Part shown: positions 12,556 to 25,287 of the stretch, one piece after another
Numbering within the stretch: the stretch's first letter is position 1
How the letters are laid out: each line of letters begins with the position of its first letter
NCBI GenBank assembly: GCA_949130495.1
Contig: OX422217.1
Span: forward strand, 574,836,606 to 574,900,605
From: Sambucus nigra
Taxonomy: Eukaryota > Streptophyta > Magnoliopsida > Dipsacales > Adoxaceae
DNA length: 64,000 nt
Reading direction: 5' to 3'
Notes under the pieces: generated by a model
What the model was told of the DNA's origin: nothing
Database searches by the model: none
The model's input: only the letters and a program-made list of their open reading frames with translations
Made by a program: the position numbers and the translations under genes

Positions 12556-13647
12556 TGAGAGTGTGCTTGCGATTTTAATAGATAATTTATATAACTAAAT
12601 GTACAACACACACAAATTCAAATTTTATCTTTTTATCCTAAGACATGCATCCAGGTGATAAATCAGATAAATTAAACATGCAAATACACAAGGCAATATA
12701 AGGAAAAAAAACTTGCAGGTAAAACCTTTTTCAATCAGCACTTTAGAGAGTTGACAAGACTATCGACTTACAGACTACTTAATACCAGCCACGAGTATAA
12801 TGCATAGTGTCTTCGTAGAATCTCCAAAGAATACTACTCGGTGAGGAGCAATCCACATGAGGCCTTCCACGCTCGGTATCCACCGATCAACCTTTGTCTT
12901 AAAAAATAATCCCCTAGAGAATCACAATGGTCTTCCGTAAAGAAACTCTCTCCATAAGACTTGTGTATGCAAGGATACAAATTATAGGGTTTGAACAAAT
13001 TCACACAAATATATTTTGGGAATGAATTTTGTGAATCAAAAAGATTTATAATCTTAAAAGGTTGAAAACTTTTGCAAAATATGTGTAGAAACAGTTTTGG
13101 CAAAAGTCTTAAAAAACTGGACACGAAACAGGTATTTATAAAATAAACACAAATTTTGAGGTGGCGTCTCGTTCGAGCGAGAATAGCAGCTCGTTAGAAT
13201 AAAAAATAAGGTCTCGTTCGAACGAATAAGCCATCTCATTTGAACGAAGTTCAAAAGACTTAAAATAGTACGCCCTCGTTCGATACACGTTTGATGTAAA
13301 CTTCAAACGAGACTCCGAACGAAAAGGAAATTTCATTAGAACGAGAACACCATCTCGTTTGAATGAGATGCGCAAACTTTGAAAAATTTTAAATAAAGAA
13401 AATTGCCTCAATTTTTTTAAGAAAAATTTTTTGTTTCAATTTTAATAAAAATTCAAACATCGCAAAATAAATTTAATGAATAAATTTAATTCTTAATAGC
13501 ATTATACCTTCATACTATGGAGATCCATGAAAGTTGGAGATGTTTGATATTTGAACATCGTGATGACTTGATTCGAAGTGTAACCGGATGTGCCAAAATC
13601 TATGTAAGCCTAATCTATTGAGTAATGACAGAAAATATGCTCTTACA
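12556..13647 (-). repeat. 3' LTR of element A
   Basis: 1092 bp, TGAGAGTGTGC ... TCTTACA on the plus strand. It aligns with 25303-25584 plus 28540-29364. On the minus strand a TATA-like TATAAATACC lies at 13131-13140, just downstream of the palindromic motif cluster at 13165-13370. Confidence 0.93.
13131..13370 (-). promoter_or_regulatory. Candidate promoter of A: TTCGAA palindrome cluster plus TATA
   Basis: Five or more copies or half-copies of CGTTCGAACGA-type motifs (13165-13370) lie upstream, in element orientation, of a TATAAATA box (13131-13140). The same arrangement is in the other LTR of A (28836-29095). A function in transcription is inferred from position only. Confidence 0.5.
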
Positions 13648-13663
13648 AATCTCCCCCTTTTGG
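13648..13663 (-). promoter_or_regulatory. Polypurine tract of A
   Basis: On the minus strand a purine-rich run, AAAAGGGGGAGATT, directly precedes the 3' LTR. The same motif precedes the LTRs of F and J. Confidence 0.85.
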
Positions 13664-13700
13664 CTATTTCGATACAAACATAAAATCGAAATCCAAATTA

Positions 13701-13705
13701 CAATG
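13701..13705. repeat. Target-site duplication of F, left (CAATG)
   Basis: Matches 21518-21522. Confidence 0.92.
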
Positions 13706-14888
13706 TGTAAGGACAAATTTTCAATCGAGTCAATTTATTTGTAATTGGCTTAATTCCGGACAAAACTGTTTGAGTATAGGATAGTTATTGAGTTGTGATC
13801 CCACAAAGCCTTTGAGGTTCCGTGTTAAAGAATTTGCGATTAAATCTTTGAAGATGATATCGTGCCGAGTTAATTTGTTCACATTTAGCTGATTCTAGAT
13901 CACACAAGTATGTATGCTTAGTGATTTATGGGATTTAAAATCTTTGTTTAAATGATGGATGTTTTAAAATTAAAATAATGTTGGAAATTTGAAAAATAAT
14001 TTTTGGAAACGTATTTTAAAATTATTTCTGATTTAAAATGCTTTAGAAAATTTTTAGGATGAATTTAAAAATAAAATTAATTTTTACAGACGTTCAAGCG
14101 ACATTATTTCTCGTTCTAACGAGATATATATCTCGTTCGAACGATATGTTATTTTAGTGCGAATGACGCGCCACTTCGAATTTTGTGCTTTTATATTTAA
14201 GGACTTCGTTTACTCAGAAACTTAGAGAGGTAACTTTTGCCAAAACGTTTCTGCACCTGTTTATAAAAAGTTCCCAAAGTTTTCTATCATCCGGAGTTTT
14301 TCAAGATCGAACCTCATACTTCCATAGCTTGTGATCTTGAAGTTTGTTATCGAAAAATTGTTCTTCATCCTTGAACAATCTTTTCGTGCGGTAGATTCCG
14401 TGCGTGCTAGTTACGAAGAGGAAGCATTGGATTTCATTTTTCAATTTGTTGACGCTGCTGAGGGTACATCGGTGGATACCGAGGTACACATGGAGTCATG
14501 TGCCGTGGACGCTTACATGGGTGGATTCCTACGTTGCACTGTGGAGGATAGGTTGAAGAGAAGAAGAGACATCAAGGCTTGTGGGTGATCGAGTCGTTGA
14601 GTAAGACTTTATTCTCTCTTTTTAATTTTCCGTATCATAGTGATTGTCTGGCCTGGCCGTCTGAGGTTTTTTCCCTTAATGGTTTCCACGTACATCAGCA
14701 TGTATTGTGATTGATTTATTTACGTTATTAGTTTAATCACTTAGATTCATGTTATAGGATTAACAAGATAAAATTGGTAAATCAAAATTAAATTTTCATA
14801 AGATAAGTTTAAGCTTGCTAAAAGATAAAATTTAGAAAATTCGAAAATATTGCATTTGCCTAAAGATAACGGTTTAAGGGTCTTATCA
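13706..14888 (+). repeat. 5' LTR of element F
   Basis: 1183 bp, TGTAAGGACAAA ... CTTATCA, repeated at 20339-21517. It carries a TTCGAACG motif cluster (about 14090-14165) followed by a TATATTTAA box near 14192. The 85-codon open frame at 14331-14588 lies within the LTR and recurs, altered, in the other LTR, so I do not call it a gene. Confidence 0.95.
14085..14200 (+). promoter_or_regulatory. Candidate promoter of F: TTCGAA palindrome cluster plus TATA
   Basis: Three CGTTCGAACG-like motifs between 14090 and 14165, the clearest reading CTCGTTCGAACGA. A TATATTTAA box follows at about 14192, around 25 bp later, then the CTTCGTTTACTCAG stretch that both LTRs of F share. Confidence 0.5.
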
Positions 14889-14891
14889 AAT

Positions 14892-14902
14892 TGGTATCAG
14901 AG
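14892..14902 (+). promoter_or_regulatory. Primer-binding site of F (tRNA-iMet)
   Basis: TGGTATCAGAG, three nucleotides after the 5' LTR. Confidence 0.9.
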
Positions 14903-14942
14903 ATAGAACATTAAATTATTGTGTTTGTGATCCCGTGTCTTT

Positions 14943-16077
14943 AGGTATGAATTTTGGAGGATTTGATGATCTTAGAACACATTTGTTTGAAGAGTCTAAT
15001 TGGAAAATACGTATGAAGTATGCATTTAAGACTTTAGTTAAAAATTATGACTTTTAAAGGTGTCTTAGTTGTGAGGGGTATGGTCATAGGATAGATGTAT
15101 ACCTCACTATTATAAGGAAGGATGTTAACTAATCGATAACTTGTGTTGCCACCCTTAGTTATAGTGATCCGAAAGAGGGAAACTATTCCTCAAATGACCG
15201 AAACTTTACGACCTTCGTGGCTAGTCATGTGAGTGTTGACGATAAATTTTCCCATGAAGATACTTCTTTAAATGACTCTTTTGTGGCCATAGTTAGTGAA
15301 TCCCAAGAAAATAAGGGTGACGAGAGTGAGGATAAAGAGGTGGATGAGAGTGAGTTACAAGTTGCCTTCCATAGTTTATATGCGGGGACTTTGAGAGTAA
15401 AGAAGGGAAACTTAAAGTTAGAAGCTAAGTTGAAAGAACGTGCCATATATAATAATAATAATGCTTTGATTGAGGATCTTAGGTCACGTGAGAAGACTCT
15501 TCAAGAGAAACTAGAATATGTTAAGGGAGAGAGAGATAGCCTTCGTGGGTTAATGGAGGCTATAAAAAAGGAGCTTCTAGAGTTTGAGGAGTCTAAGAGT
15601 TTACTTGAGTCTAAGATTAGTGAGCTTGAGAAGAGATTAAGAGATTCAAGTAAGGTTAAGTTTGATTTGGAGTCTAGGTCAGAAAATTTAGATAAAATGT
15701 CAGGCACCGTCCAAATCAAAGATGATAGGTGTGGTATTGGCTTCGATGATCATGTTGCTCCCATTCCCAAAGCCAAAACCATGCAAGCGAGAGAGCCACC
15801 TAGGAACGTTAGGAAACGTCAACATTTAGGTAACACTCCCCGCCATATCAATACTTGCACTCATTGCGGTAGGGAGGGTCATCGTAGACGTTATTATTAC
15901 GATATTAAGAACGCTCCTAGAAAGTATAAGAATAAAGTCGTTTCGTTTCCCAAAACCCCCATTCGTCGTTACACACCTACTTGGGTTAGGAAATTGAATT
16001 TAGAGGCTTTAGGGATTAGACTTGGTGATACTCGTCCCATTGCACGCGATTCTTCCCATGTTGGATCTTACGATTGA
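14943..16077 (+). pseudogene. Gag remnant of SIRE-like Copia element F
   Basis: Structural protein of the virus-like particle. The start encodes an MNFGGFDD-like N-terminus, then a large deletion leads into a first zinc-knuckle remnant (CEGYGH, about 15073) with in-frame stops. From 15217 a 286-codon frame stays open: an acidic stretch, a Lys/Glu-rich coiled coil (about residues 65-165), a second knuckle (CTHCGREGH, about 213) whose last Cys is replaced by Tyr, and a C-terminal tail. The open part resembles the C-terminal half of Sirevirus Gag. Its ATG is probably not the original start. Confidence 0.78.
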
Positions 16078-17277
16078 GTGTATTCGTCGATTCGTCATAC
16101 TCTGGTTGTGTCGTCTAGATATATCCTTTATAAGGTTATGACGTTGTATCTTTTGTATTTTATCTTTTTCGTCTCTCGAGTCATTTTGAGAAAAATACAA
16201 AAAGATTTTTGGTTTCATATATATATTTTTTTTACATACAAAAAGATTTTTCTTTTGGGTCATAAATATTTTTAAAAACATAAAAATATTTTCGATTTTT
16301 GTGTCTTGAGTTTACACTTATGGTATGACATATTGAAGTACTTGGATCCCATTCACTTCATTTTTTCCATGTGGCTAGGACATTTGGTCATGATTTTGGA
16401 TGCTTAGATTGATCTTAACCATGTGCTTAATAGAGTTGTTTCGAACTTGATTTGCATTTCGATTCAACTATGTATATGCCATTTCACACACATGCACGAG
16501 TTTATTTGAATGTTTGACTTCTCATGTACATTTAAGTTTGATGAGACGTTCTCCTCTCAATCTTGTCATCTATGCGCATATAAGACTTAGGGGGAGTTGT
16601 GCATGTAAGAACCGTTGCCCGTGAGGATATGCTTAGTTAATTGAAAAAATATGAGGGTTCAGGGAAAAGGGCTGCGAGAGGCATGTGAACTCATCGTGAA
16701 AGTCACCGTTTAAAAGAGTCCAAGAAAAAATTAAGGCATTAAAAAGATCATATTTTGCCAAAAAGGGCCAATAGAAAATCTCTTAAAAGTGAAAGTAGAA
16801 CTTCAAAAGAAGAATACACTAGAAAAGAATAATCAGTTATGTTTATCTTTTGATGGAGTTTAGTTGAAAAATCAACGGGTTTGAACAATGAGTCCTCGGT
16901 TGAAAAAGTCGTGTCATGACGCTATTGTTTCGTAGAATCGTCAAAATTCTAGATTTGTGTGCACGATGTTTGTTTAGTTCATTAAGTTCACTCTATAATT
17001 GTCAAATATGGCTAAACTGTAGTTTGATGACATTTAGTGATCAATTAGATCTTCTTGAATGTATCTATGTGTTTGAATTATGACTCATTTGTGTTAGTTC
17101 ACGCCCATACATTCCATTCCATGTTTAGGTACATCGATACCGTGTTAAAGTGTAACTCATTTTTGTTTTTGATTCGGTATTTTACCTGTTTTTTGAAGGA
17201 TCGGGTGTTTATTTCATTGGTTCAGCTTTCTGGGTTGATATTTTATATTTTACTGAGTTGGAATTGATATTTTTATA
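16078..17277. other. Internal non-coding region of F
   Basis: Sits where pol would be expected. T-rich direct repeats near 16190-16290 (AAAAAGATTTTT blocks) resemble those at 22860-23040 in element A. No protease, integrase or RT motif was found in any frame. Confidence 0.6.
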
Positions 17278-17580
17278 TATCGTTAGAACGAGATAATAGG
17301 GTCGTTAGAACGACTTTTGCGTGTCGTTCGATGGATGGTTCAAGCGAGGTTCTAGTGAGGTTTGAAAGTTAAGCAGTGGTGGGTCGTTAGAAGGTCGTTA
17401 AAAGGGTACTTTAATAGAGCTTCGCCGAGGGTTCACTGTATTACGTCGTTGGAAGAGAGATCATACTTGGATCTCGCGAGGTACCTATGTTGTTAGAACG
17501 ACTTCATTTATGGTTCGAGCGACATCAGCTTATCGTTCGAGCGACTTATGCCTTTCGTTCGAGGGACATCTTAAATCAAT
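17278..17580. repeat. Second cluster of TTCGAA/CGTTAGAACGA motifs in F
   Basis: About ten copies or variants of CGTT(A/C)GAACGA-type motifs at irregular spacing, for example around 17280, 17302, 17325, 17490 and 17535. They resemble the LTR cluster but lie inside the element, about 850 bp upstream of the second coding remnant. Confidence 0.7.
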
Positions 17581-18429
17581 TATAGGATTTTTATTTCACC
17601 TTTCAATCGACTTTACCCTATCGTTTTAACTCCTTGTCTCTCTCTCTCTTCCTAAGTGATTTTCCATCCGCCATTATTGGACATTAAAAGCTTAGTAAGC
17701 TTTTTTCTCTAACCGAATTTCATCCCAGTGTGGTCGATTGTTGATCTACCCTCGTCATTTATCAGGTATTTATCATGTTTTTGAGTTTTTAATTAGTTTT
17801 TTTTGTTTTTGTTTGATTATTGATTTCAAAAATTAAATGTCTATTACTCTACATACACACTCATTTTTACTGTACTAATTTTTTCTTATGTGTATGATGC
17901 TATATCATTTGAGTTTTTGGGATCAAAAATCAAATCTTGGTTTGGGGCTGTCTTTGTCGTTTTTAATTTTTTTTTTGTTTTTTTATTTAAAAATTAAATA
18001 TAACTCTACATATACATACGCATTACAGTGCCGATTTTTTTCTCTCTGCATGTACGAAGTTTCATTTGGTTTTTGTATCAAAAATCATATTGTGTTTGGG
18101 GGCAGTCAGTTGTATTCATCGGTTTTAATTTTTTTATTTTTTTGTAGTTTTATGTTGCCCCTCTGTGTATCTCAGATATTCAAAAATGATCTTTTTCACA
18201 GAAAAATTTATTTTTATATATTTTTTGGATTTTTGAGATACACACACCCTAATTTGTCGCGTATTTTTCCTCGCTTGTCGGATTTATTGGACTTATTCTG
18301 ATTATATATTTCTGGTTTGTTGGTATTCGTTGGTTTTTTTACAGAGATAGGTTCTCAGAATTTTGCGAGTTGGTTGGCTTAGGTCTAGTTGCTTTCCTAC
18401 ACATTACCCATTTCTTTTTTATCTGTTTT
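17581..18429. other. T-rich non-coding stretch of F
   Basis: A CT-rich tract at 17635-17650 and repeated poly-T stretches. It contains three imperfect copies of a segment running from an ATCAAAAATCA-like sequence to TCTACATA/C, near 17830, 17925 and 18080. Possibly a leader or intron of the downstream frame; unproven. Confidence 0.4.
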
Positions 18430-19573
18430 TTTATCCATGGCATGTGGTTAGAGACGTAGAGGTGTCCACTCTGGACACTTGACGAGCAGTCGACCTCGGC
18501 TCGCACTTGGGCTGCTCAGGTCGATCTTCCTCGCTACTCTGAGGATAGATGGGCTATACATATCGAGTTTGAGCACTACTGTGTGCTTGGATTACATATT
18601 CGTGTTGTCGTTAGAGAGAGGTTTTTTTGCATAGCTGAGTTTGGATTATATCGAGTCCCCGAGTGGCTCGCTGGTAGGGTTGGGATCCCATGTTTGATTT
18701 TTACGGTATTATCTATCCCGACCTTATTCGAGAGTTTTACATCTGTGCTATTCGTACGTCTGCAGGTCTCTAAATCTCTGTACACGGTGTCATTGTAATC
18801 GTCATCGCCGAGCTGTTGCACATCCCTCGCGTCCTCGACACTATTTTTCCAAGCCTTGTCCCTGATGGTTCTACGACCGACGAGGTTCTTCGTAATTGCT
18901 TTCGTCCAGATTTTCGTCTTCCTAATTTGGTTTGTCTCATCAATTATATATCCTAGGATTAATTATACACAGATTTCCTTTGATATCGTTTACTTCATGT
19001 ACGCCGTTTCTCAATGATGGTATATCGATGTTCTCGCTCTTCTGATTCAGGTTATGTCATATGTCCCACTCATCGGCCGCACTCCTATTCGTTTTGATTT
19101 TCTTTATGGTGTCCTTGTTACAAGCATCTGTGAGGAAGCTGTAGTTCCTCTCATTATGGATGAGGTTACGCAGGCATCCATATCGCCTATAGATGCGAAC
19201 ACCATTCGTCGTTCTGAGAGTCATCTTAGCAAGGTAACTTTTTTTACTCCTACTACTACTGGGTCTTCCTCTGGTAGTAGTTTCATATCTCACCCCACCG
19301 GTCCTTCTCCATGTGAGCCCCCCTCCACCGACACTAGAGATAACGCTCGCACTGCTCCTGAGTGTAGATATGAGAAGGATATAATTTATATGCAGGCATA
19401 ACTCGAGGAGCATAGGAGGTTAAGAACATCCACAATGACCCAATTTAACGAGGAGCCACAGACCAGAGTGCGCCATGAGTCTCAGATATTAGCATATTTT
19501 AATGAGATGCGCCGCCGTGAGCAGAGCTGTGGTGCAGGTTCTTCCAGATGGCGTCGAGATGATGGAACTACCC

Positions 19574-19604
<31 letters not shown>

Positions 19605-19621
19605 AGGATTTTGATTGCTGA
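18430..19621 (+). pseudogene. Putative plant transposon protein (Transposase_32-like) remnant in F
   Basis: Across several frames the strand encodes a protein resembling the plant 'putative plant transposon protein' domain found in many LTR elements: a segment ending RVPEWL (about 18660), a switch of frame, an AELLHIPRVL-like helix (about 18805-18835), and a segment rich in LIGRTPIRFDFLYG (about 19070-19110). The end is an acidic tail of nine Asp from a GAT microsatellite, then Glu-Asp-Phe-Asp-Cys and stop at 19621. Frameshifts show decay. The biochemical role of this family is not known to me; the family call rests on motif spacing by eye. Confidence 0.55.
19577..19603 (+). repeat. (GAT)9 microsatellite encoding a poly-Asp tail
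   Basis: Nine GAT codons in frame with the end of the preceding remnant. Confidence 0.95.
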
Positions 19622-20325
19622 GACTATACTGCTGCTACATTTTACTCTAAGACATTTTTTGTATTACATGATGTATTTATTCTTCTCTCTCCAGACATTA
19701 TGTACCTTCTGATACACTTTTGGTTTATATCGTTTTAGGTTGTATATCAGTACATTACTTTGTTGGACATGGATCATTATTGATTATCAGTACATGCAGT
19801 TTATTTTATTCCATTGTGGCATATGATTTCTAGCGGTGTATCCTGTTTACTCCTTTTGTATTTATATGCTTTATATATCTCTTTACTGCTATCTTTGATA
19901 TCCATTATCATTTGATTCCACATTGCTGATGTTGAGATTGTTTTATCTAGCCATGCTTATCATATGATTATTCCATTTATGCTAGATATTTTGTCCATGT
20001 GTATTATGTCCCACGATTTGTCTATTCCAGGAAAAGGGGGAGAGATATGTGATGTAAGGGGAGTATTTATTCATGCTTTTATTTATATATTTTTATGTTC
20101 CTCCATACTTCACTTGGGCATATGCTTGTTTGTTTCATACGTGTATATAGTTTCATAGATTCAAAATTTTTGGCTACATCACATTCAGCTCTTGCTTGCC
20201 GGTTCTATATATTCCAGTCCGTGTCCTGTATATTTATTTTTGGGTTTATGGGATGGGACATAGGTCATTCGGCTGACATCCCGGCTTAGCACATTTCACT
20301 TGTTTGGTTTTGTCCTGAAATAGCC
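19622..20325. other. 3' untranslated region of F
   Basis: T-rich; no coding recognised. It ends at the polypurine tract. Confidence 0.5.
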
Positions 20326-20338
20326 AAAGGGGGAGATT
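20326..20338 (+). promoter_or_regulatory. Polypurine tract of F
   Basis: AAAGGGGGAGATT directly before the 3' LTR. Confidence 0.9.
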
Positions 20339-21517
20339 TGTAAGGACAAATTTCCATTCGAGTCAATTTGTTTATAATTGACTTAATTTCGAACAAAACT
20401 GTTTGAGTCTAGGCTAGTTATTGAGCTGTGATCCCACAAAGCCTATGACGTTCCATGTTGAAGAATTTGCGATTAAATCTTTAATGATGATATCGTGCCG
20501 AGTTTATTTCTTCACACTCAGTTGATTCTAGATCACATAGGTATGTATGCTTATTGATTTATGGGATTTAGAATCTTGGTTTAAATAATGAATGTTTTAA
20601 AATTAAAATAATGTTGGGAATTTGAAAAATAATTTTTGGAAATTTATTTTAAAATTATTTATGAGTTAAAATGTTTTAGAAAATTTCGAGAATGAATTTA
20701 AAAATAAATTAATTTTTAGAGTCGTTTAAACGACATTGCTTCTCGTTCTTACGAGATCTATATCTCGTTCGAATGACATGTTGTTTTCGTTCGAATGACG
20801 CGCCACCTGAATATTGTGTTTTTATATTTAGGGACTTCGTTTACTCAGAAACTCAGAAAGAACTTTTGCTAAAATGTTTCTTCACCTGTTTACAAAAAGT
20901 TCCCAAAGTTTTCCATCATTCGAAGTTTTTTAAGATCAAACCGCATACTTCCATAACTCATGATCTTGAAGTTTGTTATCGAAAAATTATTCTTCATCCT
21001 TGAATAATCTTTTCGTACGGTGGCTTTCGTGCATGCTGGTTACGAAGAAAAAGTTGTGGATTCTGTGTTTCGATTTTTTGACGCTGCTGAAGCTACATCA
21101 GTGGATACCGAGGTACACGTGGAGTCATGTGTTGTGGATGCTTGCGTGGGTGGATTCCTACGTGGCACTATGGAGGAACGGTTGAAGAGAAGAAGAGACG
21201 CTAAGGCTTGAGGGTGATCGAGTCGTTGAGTAAGACTATATTCTCTATTTTTAATTTTTCGTATCATAGTGATTGTCTGGCCTGGCCGTCCAAGGTTTTT
21301 TCCCTTAGTGGTTTCCACGTAGAATGGAGTGTCTTGTGATTGATTTATTTACGTTGTCTGTTTAATCACTTATATGCATGCTATAGGATTAACAAGATAA
21401 AATTGGTAAATCAAAATTGGATTTTTACAAGATAAGTTTAAGCCTGCTAAAAGATAAGATTTGGAAAATTTGATAATATTGCATTTGCCTAAAGACAACT
21501 GTTTAAGGACCTTCTCA
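20339..21517 (+). repeat. 3' LTR of element F
   Basis: 1179 bp, TGTAAGGACAAA ... CTTCTCA. Palindrome cluster at about 20715-20800 and TATATTTA box at about 20822, matching the 5' LTR. Substitutions against the 5' LTR are scattered throughout. Confidence 0.95.
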
Positions 21518-21522
21518 CAATG
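21518..21522. repeat. Target-site duplication of F, right (CAATG)
   Basis: Follows the CTCA end of the right LTR and matches 13701-13705. Confidence 0.92.
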
Positions 21523-23340
21523 AAATCCCCTAAGACAAAATACAATACCCTAATACCCTCCCAAACCTTAAAATGGATAGGTACAAGAATAACGATGTCT
21601 TCAAAATTCCACTTCTTCTTATTTTTCTCCTTGGCACTTTGTCTTCATCGAGTGTAATATTAATATAAGCTTCGAAAAGTACCTACATACATGAAACAAA
21701 GAAAATAACCCATGATGCATTGAGTTTGACATATAAAATAATATGCATAAAAAATTCTCCCCCATAAATCAAGCTCATATAATCTCCCCCGTAATTTATT
21801 ATCACCTTTTTATTTTGTTTGAAATAGACAAGGGTAGAAACTAAACATAAAATACAAAGAACATCACCGAAAAGAGTAAGATATCATCACCAAAAAATAT
21901 ATGAATGATAAACATGAAATGATAATTTCAAGGTCTCTACAAACTATTTTTGAAATTTTTTAATTTTTCAATTTTTCAAGTATAAAAATTTTACAAATAC
22001 AACACACCACGAATTAACACAAAAATATCCAAATTATGAAAACGGAATGTAGGGGTGTGAAGAACATATTCTATAGGTTAATCCATGTATGTGTGCATGA
22101 AGGAATGAGACACCACTAACGAAAGATCTCAAAGTCTACCTTAGGTGTAAAGATGGTGAACTCAAGTGAAATTAACTTAACCTAATCAACTAATCAAGAT
22201 CATAAGTGATTTTCATAGCAATAATTTCCAAACCTATGTAATCTCACATTTTTATAGGACGCGCAAACCCATTGATCTTCGACTTAACTCCCTTAAAATC
22301 TCACATATTGAATTTTTATCTCAATTCTTTTTGAAGATATTAATGCTCATATGTAGCGAAGCATCAATGTTCTTAGAAATTGGCCTGGCACTTCTGTGTT
22401 TATGTGCCTTTAATATTTTTGGCTCTTTTTATTTGTAAATGGTGGCTTTTCATGCAAAGTCAACCTGTCTTTCGTAGTCTGGTTCCATTGCTTAAAATAT
22501 ACCAAATTTACTGGAAAATGATATTTTATTTTTTTCCAATCAGGGCAATGGTTCTTACATGCACTACATTTATTATCTCGTTTTTCAAATTTGGTTCATT
22601 TTAAAAGCAGGATTGAGATGAAAACACTACAATCGACACGTGAAAGGTAAGTGCAATACTCAAATAAGTCTGTGCTCGTGTACATTTAAGTGACAACGAG
22701 TCAAACATGTTGCAAGTTGTCATTATATCACATATTAATGACTCCACATATTATAAAGCACATAAATGAAATGATGTCACATCTCAAAACACTACAAATT
22801 AATCACTTGAATATGGAATGAATGGTTGACTCCGACATTTTAATGTTCATCCACATATGGCGTAAAAAAATTCAAAACTCTTTTTGGATTTTTATCAAAA
22901 TAAAATATTTTTGTCTTTTTCACTTTTTCTTAAAAAGAAATCGAAAATCTTTTTGTATTTTTAAAAAAAATTCAAGAAAAACAAAACTCTTTTTGGATTT
23001 TTCAAAAAATATGTCAAAATAAAAAATATAATTACATTGATAGTACATACTAGAAATAGGGATATATAATATGAGCATGAAGACCACCTTATTCTAGCAA
23101 AAAGTCTCAACCTCAATCCTTAGGGACGAAGGAGTTCTCCCAAGGAGATGACATCCTATGAAAAAAACCCATCAATTCTTATGAAGTCTTGACCAAATAC
23201 TCTACTTGATCTTGAAAACTTTCAAAGTCTCTCATGTGATATGCATGATCATATGGAATAACATGTGTGGGAGTGCGTGCGAGAACTCGTATAGTAGCAT
23301 ATCGTGGAAGATACCCATGCGACACTCTACCTAACTTAAA
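21523..23340. other. Internal region of A without recognised coding
   Basis: Lies between A's gag and its 3' LTR (which is beyond F). Contains repeated CTTTTTGGATTTTT and AAAATCTTTTTGT blocks (22870-23010). Sirevirus pol would be expected here but no motif was seen. Confidence 0.5.
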
Positions 23341-25121
23341 ACAAAATTCCCTATGGTGACCTCTTTACTTGCAATGGGAATAAACATACACGGGCTTGGG
23401 TCCACCTCTCTCAAAATGTTTAGGATGATCTCTCCTAGATGGGTTTGGCCCAGGGCCATATGGATCTAACATAAACTTGAGAATCGGCTCGGGTGCTATA
23501 TGAGAAGTGGACGCACCGTCATAACTTATTCCTAGTCTCTCAACGTTACCTAAAGCGGGACCGAGGAACATCTTTCCTACCTTCTTAGATATGTTCTCTA
23601 AAGTAACCTTGACCTCCCGGGCACGTTAGAGATCTCTCTCTAGTTGGGATACATGAGATTCAAGTTTCTCACGAGTCTTCAATGAATATTAAAGATTGAA
23701 GATCTCCCGTAAGACTAGCCATAGTGTTGGTCAAGTCACTCTTTTCCCGACCTAAAATGATCAACTAATCACACAAAGAAACCTTCACCTTCTCGATTTG
23801 ACTCGCTGATGCCTCACACACACCCTAAAAACTTTCACCTCTCTCTCCAAATCTAAAACCCTAAGAGACAAATCCTCGTTAATCTTTTTCGTCTTCAACG
23901 TCTTGGTGTAAAGATCATTAAACGCTTTTTGGAGATCACCTTCTCCCTCACTCAAAATCTCATCATCACACTCACTATCTCTCGAATGACTCAAAACATC
24001 ATCGAGGCTCTCACATTTAGATATGTCCTTATCGACGAGGGATAAACTATAAGTACTCACTTGACTAGCCATGAATGCAACGCACAGCTCATGTAGTGAT
24101 TCTCCCCCTAAATCAAGCGACTCGATGTCATTATTGCTAAGAGTGGCTTTATTCACAATCTCTTTGTTTTTTCTCTTTAGACTAGTGGGACACTCACGCG
24201 CATTGTGCCTTTTCCCCTCACACTTATAACACCTTATGTCTTCCTCTTTCCCACCGTTATCCTTGACCTCATTCTTATTTTTGTTTTTCTCAAAAATCTT
24301 TTTATTGGAAGAATTATTTTTGGAAAATTTGAGAAACTTTTTTTAAAAATTTGCAAACAAGGACAAGTCGTGGAAATCACAATCACCCTCAGATTCAGAC
24401 TCACAAACTTGTTCTTTCTTCTTTTTCTTGGTTTGAGTCTTTAAATCTATCCTTACTTCCTTAGGTTTAATTGTTTTGTGAACATATCTATCTCATACGT
24501 TTGAAGATCTCCTAAAAGTTCTTCTAACCTAAGAGTGTCTAGGATCCCTAACGAACTAAGAACGACGACCTTAGGAATAAAGCGGGCAGGGAGTGATCTC
24601 CAAATTTTTTTCACAACTTTCATTTTCAAAATTTTCTCACCCAAATTAAAACTCGAATTAACAATGTCCGATAAACGCGCATAAAACTCATCAAATGACT
24701 CGGACTCTAACATAGTGATGGTCTCATATTGGGTGGTGAAATTTTGAATCTTAAACGCCTTTACAGATTTGGTACCCTCATGAGTGAGATGGAGGGTATC
24801 CCATGCTTCCTTAGACGTAGTGCACGTCATGATGCAATGGAAATCGTCAGGGGTGACGGCTCCAGAAATAGCACTATGTCCATGAGAATTAAAATTACTC
24901 CGCTTAAATTCCTCATCAGTCCAGGAAGAAACGGGTATAAGACCAATAACATTATCAACTGTGATCATGGGAGGAGTCCACCCTCTTTCACAAACTAACC
25001 AAACTCGCTCATTTATAGCTTTTGAGACATACCTCATCCTAGCGTTCCTGTAAGCGTAATTGGTACCATCAAAGATGGGCACTCGATTATACAAATTCTC
25101 CATTAAAACCCAGCTTTTCAA
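23341..25121 (-). pseudogene. Gag of SIRE-like Copia element A
   Basis: Capsid protein region on the minus strand. A 222-codon frame (25121-24453) starts near an FDGTNYAYRNARM motif and continues through the WDTLHLTHEGT and ESFDEFYARL segments typical of the UBN2-type gag of plant Copia/Sirevirus elements. After a stop, a zinc knuckle (CYKCEGKRHNAREC, about 24188-24230) is followed by an open acidic coiled-coil part (24156-23785) and a damaged second knuckle ending HREFCFKL near 23350. Its start lies about 165 nt beyond the primer-binding site. Broken by stops. Confidence 0.82.
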
Positions 25122-25287
25122 ATATCAACAATTCTTCAAAAAAATTGATATCAAAGAAAAAATAATTTTGTAGAAAAGATCACACAGTAATTTTGTGGAA
25201 CAAGGTCTAATACCGATTTGAGAGAATTGTTATCAGTTAAAAAAACTCTTTGAAAAATCAGAATCACACGACAAATTAATGCAACCT

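Larger units (their letters stand above)
13706..21517 (+). mobile_element. Element F: SIRE-like LTR retrotransposon lacking pol, nested in A
   Basis: 7812 bp on the plus strand with target duplication CAATG (13701-13705 and 21518-21522), LTRs 13706-14888 and 20339-21517, iMet primer-binding site at 14892 and polypurine tract at 20326-20338. The internal region holds a deleted gag and a second coding remnant at 18430-19621, but no recognisable protease, integrase or RT. LTRs differ by several percent. It is related to A: shared gag type, polypurine tract and LTR motif cluster. Confidence 0.93.

Noticed and set aside
14331..14588. 85-codon frame in F's 5' LTR, with a counterpart at 21020-21211
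   Set aside because: It lies inside both LTRs and differs in start and frame limits; similarity is explained by LTR duplication.
14892..14902. tRNA-like sequence TGGTATCAGAG, also at 7963 and 25288 on the minus strand
   Set aside because: These are primer-binding sites next to LTRs, not tRNA genes; no cloverleaf surrounds them.
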